A DNA stretch of 64,000 nt from NCBI GenBank assembly GCA_907163375.1, contig CAJQUW010007508.1, forward strand, positions 248,001 to 312,000. Reading direction: 5' to 3'. Shown here in pieces: positions 45,323-56,312 of this stretch (position 1 is its first letter; each line of letters opens with the position of its first letter). The position numbers were made by a program, and so were the translations under genes. The notes beneath the pieces were generated by a model that worked only from the letters and a program-made list of their open reading frames with translations, made no database searches and was not told where the DNA came from. Source of the stretch: Prostheceraeus crozeri (taxonomy: Eukaryota; Platyhelminthes; Polycladida; Euryleptidae).

Positions 45323-45932
45323 CTGGAAGAAAGCATGAAATGGATTAAAGTCTTATCACTCTAGGACGATGAACGCAGGTGTCGACTAAAAAAATGTCGG
45401 TATGCAGTGAAAATTTTTATATCAAAAGATTTTGGGATTTATATATCGTTAAAAAATGATTCCCCTTTACTCAGTTTATAAATAAATAAGGCCACTAAAT
45501 TCATTTGATAAAATTAAAAACTAATTCTTGCACAATGCATTTCGTCCACTCTTATTCAAGTGCAAACATGGACTAACTATAAAATACAAAATCTGAAATC
45601 ATATAATTCTACAGTAATAAATTTATGAATGAAATTGAGAGCATGCAAACCTATAATCTAGTAGACTTAATAGATATGAACTAATAACAATTGAGTAAAT
45701 AACCTAGATATTAGATTAACAACGAGAGACAAACTGCTCTGAATAATTTTAGCATTAAGTACCACATCAACAACAAACACACATTAGGAATCACAGAGTC
45801 TCTCGTCATTTTGCGCGAGAATCCCGACTTGTGTTCGCAAAAAGATTTTATTTCCACCCTTTACTTACCTTGGTAGCTTTAGTCTCTGTTTTGCTTCTTC
45901 TAATATCTAGGTTATTTACTCAATTGTTATTA

Positions 45933-47582
45933 CAGTCCGTTTCATAAAAAGTGGATCATCCTAAAATTTGACTAAATAAAACATAAGTATGATACAGAAA
46001 GCATTTTTCATGTTATTTCATGTCCCTAATATATTTAGATGTCCTTATATAATCTGATAAGCTATGATACAGTAACGGTTCTTAAGGAGCTAATATTTTG
46101 TGGCCCTACCCTTATTGTCAATGACATTACCAATTCGTCTAGGCATTGATTCGATGATATCGTTGATTTTTGACTGATCTAACTTTCTCCACTCTCTTTT
46201 TAACAGTGACGCAAGTTGTGATACGCCATCTGTAGGCAGCAGTGAACGACGAACGTTACGTTTTAGAATACTCCATACATTTTCTATGGGATTCAGATCA
46301 GGAGAACGAGCTGGCCAAGATAATGTCCTAAGCCCTAATTGAGACTTGCATAAGTTGACTCTACTACTCCTGTGACACGTAGCATTATCATCCATAAATA
46401 ACCAAGTCGATGGATCACCAAGTTGATCTGTCATTTGGCCAATGTTCATTCGTAAAACATTCACATAGCGTTTAGAATTCATGGTTCCTTGCTGTATGTG
46501 AAGTTCAGAGCGGCCATTGGTCCAAATGCCAGCCCAAATCAGTAGAGTCGCACCACCTTGTACCCGGGGACGATGTAAATGTCTCGGAATTTCCTGATCA
46601 GATTTTATCCATAATCTCAATCGACCATCACTATCCTTAAGACGGACTGATGTCTCATCAGACCAGACAACCCGATCCCATTGATTTCGCCAGTGACAAT
46701 GACTCATTGCCCATCTGAGACGTCTTTTTGTATGCTGATCTGATAATTCGATCTGAGAGGGCCTCTTACAGCTCTTGAAATTCGACTCAATAAGTCTTCT
46801 ACGAATAGTGGACTTAGAAATAGACGAGTCTAGTGCAGCCCTCTCAGTTAACGAGAGACTTGGATCAACTTTAACAAATCTCAAAATTAGGCGGTCTCTA
46901 CGTTTGGATGTTTTGCGTGGACGGCCAGAGCCCTCTTTACGACAGAGTCGAAAATCATCATTATGCCATCGATGCACATTTGTGCAAGAGACATTTAGTC
47001 GCTTGCTTGTAGCTCGCAAAGAAAACCCTAGCAAGGCTGACACTTTGCCTTTTGTGAATGCGATCTCGTTATTGTTCATTTGTGCTTTGTATTGTTTTCA
47101 ACCGGTAAGAGATATATTTCTAGCTGAAAGCAATCAGGAGTGCTGCCAACACCACCGCAACGAAGTCAGGAAGCTATGGAACATGAAGTCCAGTTAATCA
47201 CATGTAGCAGTTACATTATTGTTGATGAACAATGGTGCTATACTGGCTCTGATTGACCTATTTTCTTTATTTTTGTTTTGCTTGATAGCTTTTGGCTTGT
47301 AGAACAACATATTACATAACAAAGGAAACAAATGTAATTTTATAAGAGTGAGGTGTGATTTTGTGTAACATTGGTAAATGAAGATCAAATTATCTACTAC
47401 TTTTTTATCTATAACAGGAAAACAACTCAATATTCATGCTTGAAATTTCCAACAATGATATTAGTAAGCACAACTGACATATCTTCCAAATTTCAGAGAA
47501 ATTCGTTCAAGTTTGGCGGAGTTAGACAAAGTTGAAGTTAAGGCGATGTCTAAGGGTGATCCATTTTTTATGAAACAATCTG
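45933..47582 (-). mobile_element. Tc1-like element 3 (1,650 bp) inside the foldback arm
   Basis: The ends read CAGTCCGTTTCATAAAAAGT on the left and, reverse-complemented from the right, CAGATTGTTTCATAAAAAAT; both sides have TA. The single transposase gene on the - strand is intact. The roughly 30-bp TIRs differ at several places. Confidence 0.9.
46090..47079 (-). CDS. Tc1-type DD34E transposase, intact ORF
   Basis: It has 329 residues from an ATG at 47079. HTH regions cover SLRATSKRLNVSCTNVHRWH and SISKSTIRRRLIESNFKS, with the GSGRPRKT hook between them. The catalytic residues are all present: VVWSDETSVRL, FMDDNATCHRSS and LNPIENVWSIL, with DD34E spacing. The C-terminus SMPRRIGNVIDNKGRATKY is complete. 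It belongs to a different subfamily from the transposase at 40776-41750. With two TIRs and an intact gene, this copy could be autonomous if expressed. Confidence 0.92.
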   Translation of the reverse strand: MNNNEIAFTKGKVSALLGFSLRATSKRLNVSCTNVHRWHNDDFRLCRKEGSGRPRKTSKRRDRLILRFVKVDPSLSLTERAALDSSISKSTIRRRLIESNFKSCKRPSQIELSDQHTKRRLRWAMSHCHWRNQWDRVVWSDETSVRLKDSDGRLRLWIKSDQEIPRHLHRPRVQGGATLLIWAGIWTNGRSELHIQQGTMNSKRYVNVLRMNIGQMTDQLGDPSTWLFMDDNATCHRSSRVNLCKSQLGLRTLSWPARSPDLNPIENVWSILKRNVRRSLLPTDGVSQLASLLKREWRKLDQSKINDIIESMPRRIGNVIDNKGRATKY

Positions 47583-47791
47583 TAGTTCATATCTATTAAG
47601 TCTACTAGATTATAGGTTTGCATGCTCTCAATTTCATTCATAGATTTATTACTGTAGAATTATATGATTTCAGATTTTGTATTTTATAGTTAGTCCATGT
47701 TTGCACTTGAATAAGAGTGGACGAAATGCATTGTGCAAGAATTAGTTCTTAATTTTATCAAATGAATTTAGTGGCCTTATTTATTTATAAA

Positions 47792-48130
47792 TTTATATAT
47801 CGATTATATAAATCGATAATATATAATATAAATAATATGTAATTATCGATTATTTATATATCGATAAAGATTTTTATATCGTTTTGGGAATTATTAGATA
47901 AATTTTTAAAAAGGAAATTTTTGAAAATATTCCTGTGTTAACATACTTGCGATTTGGTACCTCAGACTTAAATATATAAGTAGTATGAAACTGATAAGAT
48001 ATAAAAAAAATTGCTAACAAGTATCTTAATTAAACGGAAGTTGATTATCATGGAAAGTCATTATTTAGATTGAGGATGATCTCATCCATCACCGATTGAT
48101 GTTACGGTTTCAGAAAACACCAAATTTCTA
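47792..48130. other. TRAF intron, AT-rich microsatellite-like patch
   Basis: TATATCGATTATATAAATCG-type repeats occupy about 47793-47870. Nothing else was recognised before the LINE. Confidence 0.5.
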
Positions 48131-49490
48131 AGCGCTTTCAGTGCGCGCAGCGCATCATCTTCAGAGAGACAGAGAGAATGATATTCAATCAACTGCAGAT
48201 CTTCTTTCATATGTCACTGAACATGTGAGTCGTGTCCTTGACAGACAAGGCGAGACGAGATCAGTTGCCTTGGATATTTCCAAGGCATTCGATAAAGTCT
48301 GTCATCAGGGACTCCTTATGAAGCTAAAGTCCTATGGAGTTACTGATCAACTCCACAAACTTCTTGCTTCTTTCCTTAGTGACCGGCAGATATCTGTCGT
48401 CTTAGATGGCCAAAAGTCTTCCACCAAGTTTGTCAATGCAGGAGTTCCTCAAGGGTCAATTTTGGGACCCACTCTTTTTCTGCTGTACATCAACGACCTG
48501 CCAGACTGCCTAGTGAGTAAATTGGTGATGTATGCAGATGACACAACACTCTTCAATTCCAATGAGCGACTCGCTAAAAACACTCAGCAACGTCAGCAGT
48601 TATGCGACGTTCTTAATGAAGACTTACGCAGGGTCTCAGAATGGGGCGCCAATTGGCTTGTTTCCTTCAATCCTTCAAAAACTCAGAGTATTCTGCACTC
48701 ACGACTTAAAGGAGATGATGATCATAGTATTAAGATGTCAGATAATAGGATCAGAGAACAAGATTCCATCTCCTTCCTTGGATTGGCGGTTACGAAAGAC
48801 TTGTCATGGAAACCGTACATCCAATCCATTAGCAAGCAGGCAGCTCAACGCATTGGTAGTCTCTATCGTGCCAGCAGCTATCTTCCACCACAGACTGTCT
48901 GTTATCTTTACAAGTCCACTATTCGTCCTCTGATGGAGCATTGTTGTCATCTGTGGGCAGGCGCCCCACAAGCGCATCTTAACCTCCTTGAACGGGTTGA
49001 GAAACGTGTCAAGAATCTCATGGGTGAAAAACTTGCTAGCAAGTTGCAGCCGCTCTCTGTCAGACGGGATGTTGCTTCACTCAGTCTCTTCTACAGGTAC
49101 TATTTCGGTAGAAGCAGCTCTGCAGTAAATGAGTGCGTACCCAAACCTAAGATCTTCTCCAGAAGCACACACAGAGCTAATGCACTCACATGCTATAATG
49201 TGAGCTTAGAACGCGCACGTACTGTGAGTCGCTCGAAAAGCTTTTTTGTTTGCACGGCACAGCTTTGGAATCAGCTTCCCCAGACCACTTTCCCTGACCA
49301 ATACAATCTTGATACTTTCAAGAGGCGTGCGAATAGGTTTCTGATGGGAACAGCTTAATCAGATTAGAAGATCTGTTTTTATATTTTATTATTTAAAATA
49401 ATACAATTTTTACTTTTCATTGAGTAACCCCTAGCTTCGTTCATGGCTCATAGCTGTGCTAGGGGTGAAAATTCAGTAAAAAATGAAATG
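48131..49490 (+). mobile_element. LINE (Jockey/CR1-like group), 5'-truncated with intact 405-codon RT frame
   Basis: The open frame 48141-49358 holds RT motifs in order: STADLLSYVTEH, SVALDISKAFDKVCHQGLL, NAGVPQGSILGPTLFLLYIN, LVMYADDTTLFNSNERL, then NWLVSFNPSKTQ and ISFLGLAVTKDLSWKPYI. The C-terminal region has TIRPLMEHCCHLWAGAPQ and CTAQLWNQLPQTTFP. The YADD catalytic residues are intact. The endonuclease and the first RT motif are missing, a normal 5' truncation. Lack of any stop over 1.2 kb indicates a recent insertion. The 3' tail is AT-rich without a clear long poly(A). Confidence 0.88.
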
Positions 49491-49661
49491 CATTAGCAAG
49501 TGCAAGTCTTCATACAAAAATTGAGATATTTTCTGCTTCTTGGTTCAAATTTCAAGTTTGCTAACGATAGCAAATATAGCTTATATTTTTTTCCTCCAGA
49601 CTAAATGAGTGTGTAATGTTAAGACTTTTGACCAAAGTACTAACTAACAGACTGCATTCTC

Positions 49662-50420
49662 CGCAGACGATTTAGTTCTGACTGGAGAAAGTAAGGAGAA
49701 GTGGTACAAATGTTTGAGAATCGGAGGAAGGACATGAAAAGCAAAGGTCTTAACGTGAACATTCAGAAGTCGAAGTTGAAGTTGTTGAGCAATGGCGATA
49801 AAGAAATTTCTCCGGCTCAATCGAGAAGATTCCCGTGTGGCATCTGTGGTAGAGGAGTAGGGAACAATTCCATGCTATGCAACAAATGGTGCCACAAGCG
49901 TTGCAGTGAGCTCAGCAGGTCTCTAGCCGGTGTGAGAAATTTTCAATAGAAATCGTATGTTCACGGACGCGGAAGTGTCGGTACAGATGATACCTGCGAG
50001 GTGGATGGGGAAGAGATTGGCATCGTAAAAGAGTTCCACTATCTCGGAAATGTGTGAGTTGCGAAGGAGGTGCTGAACGTGCAGTCGATCGTGAATCGCG
50101 TCTGCCTGGTGTAAATTAAAAGTCTTGGCAAGTTTGCTGAGAAATCGATGTGTACCACTTGGATGTCCTGGCATAGCATACAGCGCATGCATATAGACCT
50201 GTGCTTCTCTACGGTGCAGAATCATGGAACCTAGCACAACACCAGGTCCAACAACTGCGCTCGTGCGACAGAAGGATGCTTCGCTAAATGACGGGAATCT
50301 CACTCTCTGACCGAATCGACAGTGTCGAAGTGACGACTGTGGACGAAGTGGTTTTCAAGTTTGGCTTCTTTGTTGACGCTGAAGCCTCTCTCCACCGCAG
50401 CTTAGCCGTGACTAAGTGTG
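49662..50420 (+). mobile_element. Second LINE fragment (RT end with Cys-His motif), decayed
   Basis: FSADDLVLTGESKEKW contains the ADD catalytic block. It is followed, with frame changes, by KGLNVNIQKSKLKLLSNGDK, then CGICGRGVGNNSMLCNKWCH and KRCSELSRSLAGV, the Cys-rich segment found after the RT of one group of invertebrate LINEs, and by remnants near 50000-50400 of the C-terminal region. Many stops. It lies about 170 bp after the LINE at 48131-49490 but belongs to a different family. Confidence 0.72.
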
Positions 50421-51166
50421 AGGACCCTTAAAATTACATAGTTTTCTGCCGTTTCGGGTTCAAACTCTCCTCCATAAAATGACTAAAGCTTGAGTTAAAT
50501 TCATGGAACGATTTTTTCCTGAGAGGTCTTCTCCTTCAACATGGAATTGATGCGATCCTTCATCACATCAGCTTCATGACCCTTGAACCAACTCAACTCA
50601 ACACCCTCATCAAGAGCTTCGCATCCACCCTCCCGCTCAATCCACCATGTGCTTATCAAAGAAGTCGTGATTTAAGAAGAAATGATAATTGTTAATGGAT
50701 GCGCTTAAAACATTATTCACTACATGATATAATAATCGTAACAAAACAATTTTGTAAATAAAAAAGAGTAACGAAATTCATTGAAGATATCTAATAGCAT
50801 GAAGCCTTCCATCCAATCGCAACAAGTGTCTATGTACTTTGGACACAAGAATCTTGAATACACATTTAGATATATACTCGTACATAAAATTTGAATGATC
50901 GTGACAAATACTATGGAAACATAGAAATATACCTATAGTTCCGCCACCAGGACTTTTTTTCTGCATGGAACAAGACAGAAGATGAACAGAATGTTCTACA
51001 TACTATGACTACTACTCAAATGCGCGCCTTCCTGAGTTCTATCGAGTTCCTTTGATCTAAAGACAAGATCGAAGAAAACGAATCTAATTAAAGTTTTTGA
51101 CCAAAATGTCAGTTTGGTGTGTTTACGCCGACTAAGCGAGATCTAATCTCAGTCATAATTTTAGGC
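50421..51166. other. TRAF intron, nothing recognised
   Basis: The ORF at 50778-50966 (-) is not recognised and was rejected as a TRAF exon on phase and content. Confidence 0.45.
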
Positions 51167-51174
51167 CTGATAGG

Positions 51175-52313
51175 TAGGGTTGCACCGGATAGTTCAAAAC
51201 CGGATAGTTGTCTATCCGGTACCGGATAGTTCATATATTAACTAACTGTTATTTAATGACATTGTATGTTGTACATTTACTCTCATGTTGATCGCTTTTA
51301 CCGTAAATATCCATTCTTTGAATTAAAGAGAAATTGAATTGAAATTATTTCAGGAGAGGATTCCATTATTTTTATTGATATAGAAAACGTTTGTCAAGCG
51401 GAAGATCTTTCGCGAGATTATCAAGCAGTATGTATACATTAAGAGAAATGAACGAACTTGTCTAAGGCCCTCTGCGATCTTTGATTTATATATACTGTAA
51501 TGATAATGAAATAAAAGTAATAGTAGGCCGTAAGTAAATAAAATTTTCGGTAAATGTTACAAATGAGATAAAATGTGTCTTTAACGCACCCCTTACTTTG
51601 AAGTTAAAAAGCATCAGATGAGCATGTAGCTTGCATTTATGTAGGATTAATTCACTATTATTATTCATTCATTGAATGTACTACCCTCGTTCATTATTCT
51701 AAAGATTATATATAGATTTATGAGACCTAATGTTGTTATTTCATACTGTAAAGAATTTGATGACATAATGTAGATACGTCATCTAAGAAAGAAAAGTTAA
51801 GTTATCTTTGAGATAATTTGGTACTTCTTTTCATTCCACCCACATTTTGTTGTCGACTCACGCGAGTGTTGCAACGCCAACGATCTTCTCTGACGTCTAA
51901 GTACAGTCTCCTATCATGACCGGCTTCACAAAATCGTTGTTTGTGTAATATCCCCTTCCTAGAAGCAACTGTATAGTACTCGCTTTGTCCTTCACTGCGG
52001 TAAGCAAGCTCACGCAGTTCATGATCGCAAGTGTATGAAGAAGCTGCGTTGCTATTCGAACAAGTAATTAGGAGACCAATCATAGTCCGTGTGACACCCT
52101 GTGTGTGTGACCGTGTGAGTCCGTCTGTGACAGATCAAGTGTGAGTCATTGTGTGACAGATCAAACATATCCTAACTCTGTGTGGCTAAATTTGACGAAT
52201 GTGGAAAGTTTTGATCGATACACTGTCCGGTATCCGGTTCCGGATATTTAACTATCCGGTACCGGATAGTTAAAATTTTCACTATCCGGTACCGGATATC
52301 CGGTGCAACCCTA
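51175..52313. mobile_element. hAT-like element (1,139 bp) with perfect 8-bp target duplication
   Basis: The ends read TAGGGTTGCACCGGATA and its inverted partner, and CTGATAGG occurs directly on both sides (51167-51174 and 52314-52321). Repeated ACCGGATAGTT / AACTATCCGGT motifs fill about 50 bp at the left end and about 90 bp at the right. There is no hAT transposase. Inside is a - strand piece with an ISXO2-like look (51802-52083) and a GTGTGA-rich simple repeat (about 52085-52165). Confidence 0.88.
51802..52083 (-). pseudogene. ISXO2/Merlin-like N-terminal piece carried in the hAT-like element
   Basis: The 93-codon frame contains FCEAGHDRRLYLDVREDRWR followed by CNTRVSRQQNVGGMKRSTKL. The pattern Cys...His/Cys...DxWRCN..(G)C(R)..V(G)...GT(W)...L resembles the zinc-binding N-terminal end of ISXO2-like (Merlin/IS1016) transposases, though one of the expected Cys residues is missing and spacing is altered. 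The catalytic domain is absent. The assignment is tentative; it could be a captured fragment of a host gene derived from such a transposase. Confidence 0.4.
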
Positions 52314-52321
52314 CTGATAGG

Positions 52322-53167
52322 TCTTCATATCGTCTTCTATCACGCTCTATCAAGTGCTAAAAACAACTTTCCATGTGCGATATTTGCAAGAATGTGGTCA
52401 GATGCTAGCCGTTTGAACCAAAATTTGATCAAAATTTTGTTTACATTGCTAAGATGCTTGCTGAATCGAAATGCCCTGCAGATATGTAACAAATACAAAA
52501 ATGATGGTGAAAAATTTCTATAATTATCTGAATACTGTTCCGTTCACCTCGACGTCGATTGAAATCTGATTAATTGAAGTCGAGGTTAAACCATTGAGGT
52601 TTGCGAGGTCGAGGTTGCATCTCTGAATTTGAAACTGAACGATAGAAAAGTCAATTAAGTTGCATTTATAAAGACATTTACAGAATCTTCTCAATAGGTC
52701 TATGATTTTATTCAAACAATAGATAGCAAATTCAAAAATTGATTTGAAACAGTAGGAAAGAAATCACATTATGACCTGACTATTATAATACTGAGTCAAT
52801 CGATGATGTTTAAACGGAAAGATGTCTTCCAACAATAGTGTACTATTGGAGACTTCCCACCTCTCCCCAACCTCCTAACCAAAATATCACCTAAACACAT
52901 AAAAATACATGATTCTTTCACACTCAATACGGCTTTTTATTGTAGGTTTAAATTTTCTGATCGAAATGGATTATTTGAATCTTAAGTCTGGTTCGTCAAT
53001 CGCCGTGCGGTTTTGATATCAAATTTGATGCTTTGACATTTTAGGTTATGTTTGTAGACAAATGAGAAGTTATAATTCCTCGCTCATGCCTTACTTCCCT
53101 TAATTGAATTCATTCCCACGCATTTAAAAGACACACTCTCTTTTGTCTCAATTGTAAATGATCTTAA
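52322..53167. other. TRAF intron, nothing recognised
   Basis: A short local repeat of the word TCGAGGTT with its inverse occurs near 52545-52620. Nothing else of note. Confidence 0.4.
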
Positions 53168-53169
53168 TA

Positions 53170-54282
53170 CAGTAGAATTCGCATATATCGGTGCCTCAAG
53201 GGACAGACGAAAACCGCCGATATACGCGAACCGCCGATATATGCGAACTCCCTGAATTTTGAAGTTTTGTGAAATCTACACGAGCTCTGAGATCATGCCA
53301 TGCATCATACAATGTATATACGTGTATTGACTCATGAATTATTGCGTTGCTATACTTAAATACATGTACATATTGACTTATTGTCCAACATGTACAGTTC
53401 ATGCACATGTAATTGTGTCTATGTATTCAATCGATATCTAAAAATTGTGCCTTTCTGAACTGATGCTTGCAGCGTAAGTATCGCAAGCCGGATATCACTA
53501 TGTTTGTCAAAAACTGAGTATGCTTTTTGAATCAAGAAGATTGAAGCTTCTTCATGCCTACGTACATGCTTACCTGCTATATGAAGCACAAAACAAAGAA
53601 GAGTATGCATAAATCAAGACGCTGCTAAGAGTCACGTGCAGGCGAAGCCAGCCAATCTAAGTCAATCAAGACGCTGCTAAGAGTCACGTGCAGGCGAAAC
53701 CATAGAGATGGATGGGGTGGCGAGTCGCTTTCTGTCTAGAGAGAGGACATGCATCGAACTCAACAATGTTTTCGACGGTAGCTTGTGCTCCTTTGATGAC
53801 GCAACAGTCACTAAGTCAGGTCTGACAATAGCATCGTAGGTGAAGGCGTTAACAATGCAATCATCACGTCGAATGAAAGACTAATTATGTGAGAATTATC
53901 AGTGAGATACAGTGGCAAGCCTACTTATCTTTCCTCGGCTGCTAGATTCTACAATTTTGATCAAACCCCCAAACATGATCGAGATGAATTGCAGAAGATC
54001 TAAATTTTCACATGCCACTAGAATAGTTAGAATCGGATAGTCCTAACAGAATCTACAGCCATCCGCGTCCACATATACTGTCATTTTAGTGACTCTTCTA
54101 GGCAAAACACATCGCTTGAGGATTTCCAGGAAATCCGCCGTTATAAACGAACTTTTTTCTGTCAGGGACAGCGAAAATGCGCCGATATAGGCGAAGCCGA
54201 TATAAGCGAACTCGATTATATGGAAAAGATAGGAAATTTTGCCGGGACAAAAAGAAACCGCCGATATATGCGAATTCTACTG
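53170..54282. mobile_element. pogo/Tigger-type non-autonomous element 2 (1,113 bp)
   Basis: The ends read CAGTAGAATTCGCATATATC and its inverted match from the right, with TA on both sides (53168-53169, 54283-54284). Repeated CCGATATATGCGAA / CGCCGATATA motifs flank both ends, giving a subterminal array. No transposase ORF. Its right side abuts a second copy of transposon A: the TA it targeted lies in that element's TCATAGTATGA palindrome array. A 40-bp direct repeat (ATCAAGACGCTGCTAAGAGT and following) occurs at about 53612 and 53666. Confidence 0.83.
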
Positions 54283-54284
54283 TA

Positions 54285-55959
54285 TGAAAATTTCATACGC
54301 AAATCATACTATGAAAATTTCATACTGCTATTTGTCATCCGCGCAGGGGTTCGTTCCATGCCTAAATTCTGCGCGAATTTTCGTATTGTAATCATCTATA
54401 TTAAACCGCATTAAATCATTCTACAGTGTATACCCTTTCTTCCTATGCTGATCATTGAAATCTTTACGTTTATGATTTCGAAGAGATAGAGCTTACAATA
54501 ATCATAAATTCTTTATTTTAGGAATTTTAATTTTTAAGAAATAATTTTTAAGTCGCCACGTTAATTGCATAAAATCAGACCTTCAACCGTTTGCTGCTGA
54601 ATCCAAACCTCTTACTAATGACACTTCTCCCATTAAGTAACCATCAATGCTGGCTATACAACAAATCAGTTGATCTGTTCCAACAGATCTTCTTCCACGG
54701 ATGCCATCCAGATCTTCAAATAATAATTTAATCTATTATTCCAGGAATAACATTTAAAATGAAAATACGTTTGACTTTGATAGTTCATGTTTCCCAAAAT
54801 TACATAGTATAAATCTGCACATTCATCAAGTCCAGAGAATAATGCTAGTGATCAAAATACTGTGAAGACTTTCTATAGCAAGAGAAATTAGAGAAAATCC
54901 TTTTCAATATAAAGGCATAAACACAAAATATTATAGTACATCCCATAAGTCAACTGGGGAAGTCATCAGGTCTGAGAATGACGACAGGCGGAATATGATG
55001 AATAAGTTATATACATAGTGTTGGTCATGTAAAATAGAAGAATAACCACATCCTTAAGCAACTGAAACACCTGTTCATTATAACAAGAAACACCACTTCA
55101 AACTAAATTGTCTCATTTCAAGTCTCTAATTCAAGTCATTGCCATCATGAATTTGAAAAAAATCCCACATGAATTGAAGTTTGAAGATCACCTTCGCCAT
55201 GGGATTTTCTGGTATACACAATCTTTGACTACACCCCAGATGCAGTAGTCCATAGTCGTGAAATGAGACGATAGAAGTAACCATTCGATGTATCCACGAC
55301 GTCTAATACGTTTGTCTGCAAAAATTCAGTAAAGATAATTCATCACCATGGCTGCGTAATGAGGGAGAGCTATCTTGCTAGAAATATGGTTCTTGAAAAT
55401 CCTCTCTGATGAAGACTTGAAACAGCAACTTCTGTAGCAAAGCTCTCAAATAATTTTAGCCAGTTTTCGTTGAATTAAAGATCACTGGAACTACAATTCC
55501 TGAAGAAGACATGAAGGCCTATACTGCGATATCATGCTCATTCAAATGCCTTTCGATTGTAGTGTGAGGATTTTCAGAGTTCTAGGATGTACAGTTGTTT
55601 CTATTGACACCATTCGACAGTTTGAATTGCGCTTCATCAAGCCGCACAATTTTATCGGTGAGCGCTCCTTTACAATGATTTACGTACTAACACTTCATAA
55701 AATTTCAAACGGCGATCACTATCGTTTTCCATAAGACCGTTGATTAATCCAGGTATAGGAGGGCTATAATTCAATTCTCTCAGAATGTGATGCATAGATC
55801 GTCTGTGTTGATATTTGAGCTGCTTTATTAGGGACTTCGACAAGTGTTTGAGCAATGTACTATTGATTATCCACTGTTGATAGCCACAGGGCGTCCAGAA
55901 GAGAAACAATCTTGCGATGATTGATGTTCATCATTGATATTTTTCTCTAACATTCAGTG
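54285..55959. mobile_element. TA-target transposon 'A', second copy, both ends missing
   Basis: This copy matches 25272-26964 with about 15 bp net difference. The first half has scattered substitutions; from about 55110 on I saw no mismatch, and the two small ORF translations at 55534-55734 and 55670-55909 equal those of the first copy exactly. The left end is cut by the pogo-type element and the right end stops at CATTCAGTG, before the MITE and right TIR of copy 1. The decayed transposase (- strand, about 55909 to 55170) is the same as in copy 1. Confidence 0.88.
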
Positions 55960-56153
55960 TATAGTAACATATTTCCCACTCTGTAGTTCCATCTACATGT
56001 ACAATGGATCGATTCGAAAGTGTCCAGGTCATGCCAATTTTGATTTTTCTATCTTTACGAGGATGTTGATACTCTGACAAATCGCGGAGGATAAGTTACC
56101 TTAGCTGTATAGAATGCATGTAAAATAATCCACAAATGATTAGGCCTACTTAC

Positions 56154-56312
56154 CTGCAAATCCGCAAATTTCAGCTTCATTCTACACTTGTCGCACTGAA
56201 TTTCGCGTTTCGGACAATTTTCCTGATGTTTAGAAACCTCATGAGGCGATATCTCAATTCCACATCCAAGAGCGCACGGCTTTGGTCGACTTTCGCATTT
56301 TTCCAAATGTTC
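56154..56312 (-). CDS. TRAF exon: TRAF-type zinc fingers
   Basis: The acceptor is ATGATCCTTTCCAG and the donor GTAAGT. The exon is 159 nt, 53 codons, phase 0 at both ends: EHLEKCESRPKPCALGCGIE, ISPHEVSKHQENCPKREIQC, DKCRMKLKFADLQ. It supplies H-x4-C closing the finger started in the previous exon, a whole C-x3-C...H-x4-C finger, and the C-x2-C that opens the next, completed in the exon at 45322. TRAF zinc fingers extend the RING into a rod and help E2 and partner binding. Confidence 0.93.

Larger units (their letters stand above)
45475..47791. mobile_element. Foldback MITE (about 240-bp arms) split by Tc1-like element 3
   Basis: The left arm, 45475-45718, is inverted against 45898-45932 plus 47583-47791. 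Matching blocks include AAATAAATAAGGCCACTAAA, TGCACAATGCATTTCGTCCA, CTAGTAGACTTAATAGATAT and CAATTGAGTAAATAACCTAG. The loop is about 180 bp. When the Tc1 element and one TA are removed the right arm reads continuously and pairs with the left, so the insertion is younger than the foldback. No ORF belongs to the foldback itself. Confidence 0.88.

Noticed and set aside
45850-45915. Splice-like segment in the foldback loop (an AG, 31 nt, then GTAAGT on the - strand) considered as the missing TRAF exon
   Set aside because: In the required phase it contains a stop after six codons; the true exon is 45097-45322.
53419-53610. - strand ORF with a GTAAGC site within pogo-type element 2
   Set aside because: The sequence has no TRAF or transposase motif and lies inside a non-autonomous transposon.
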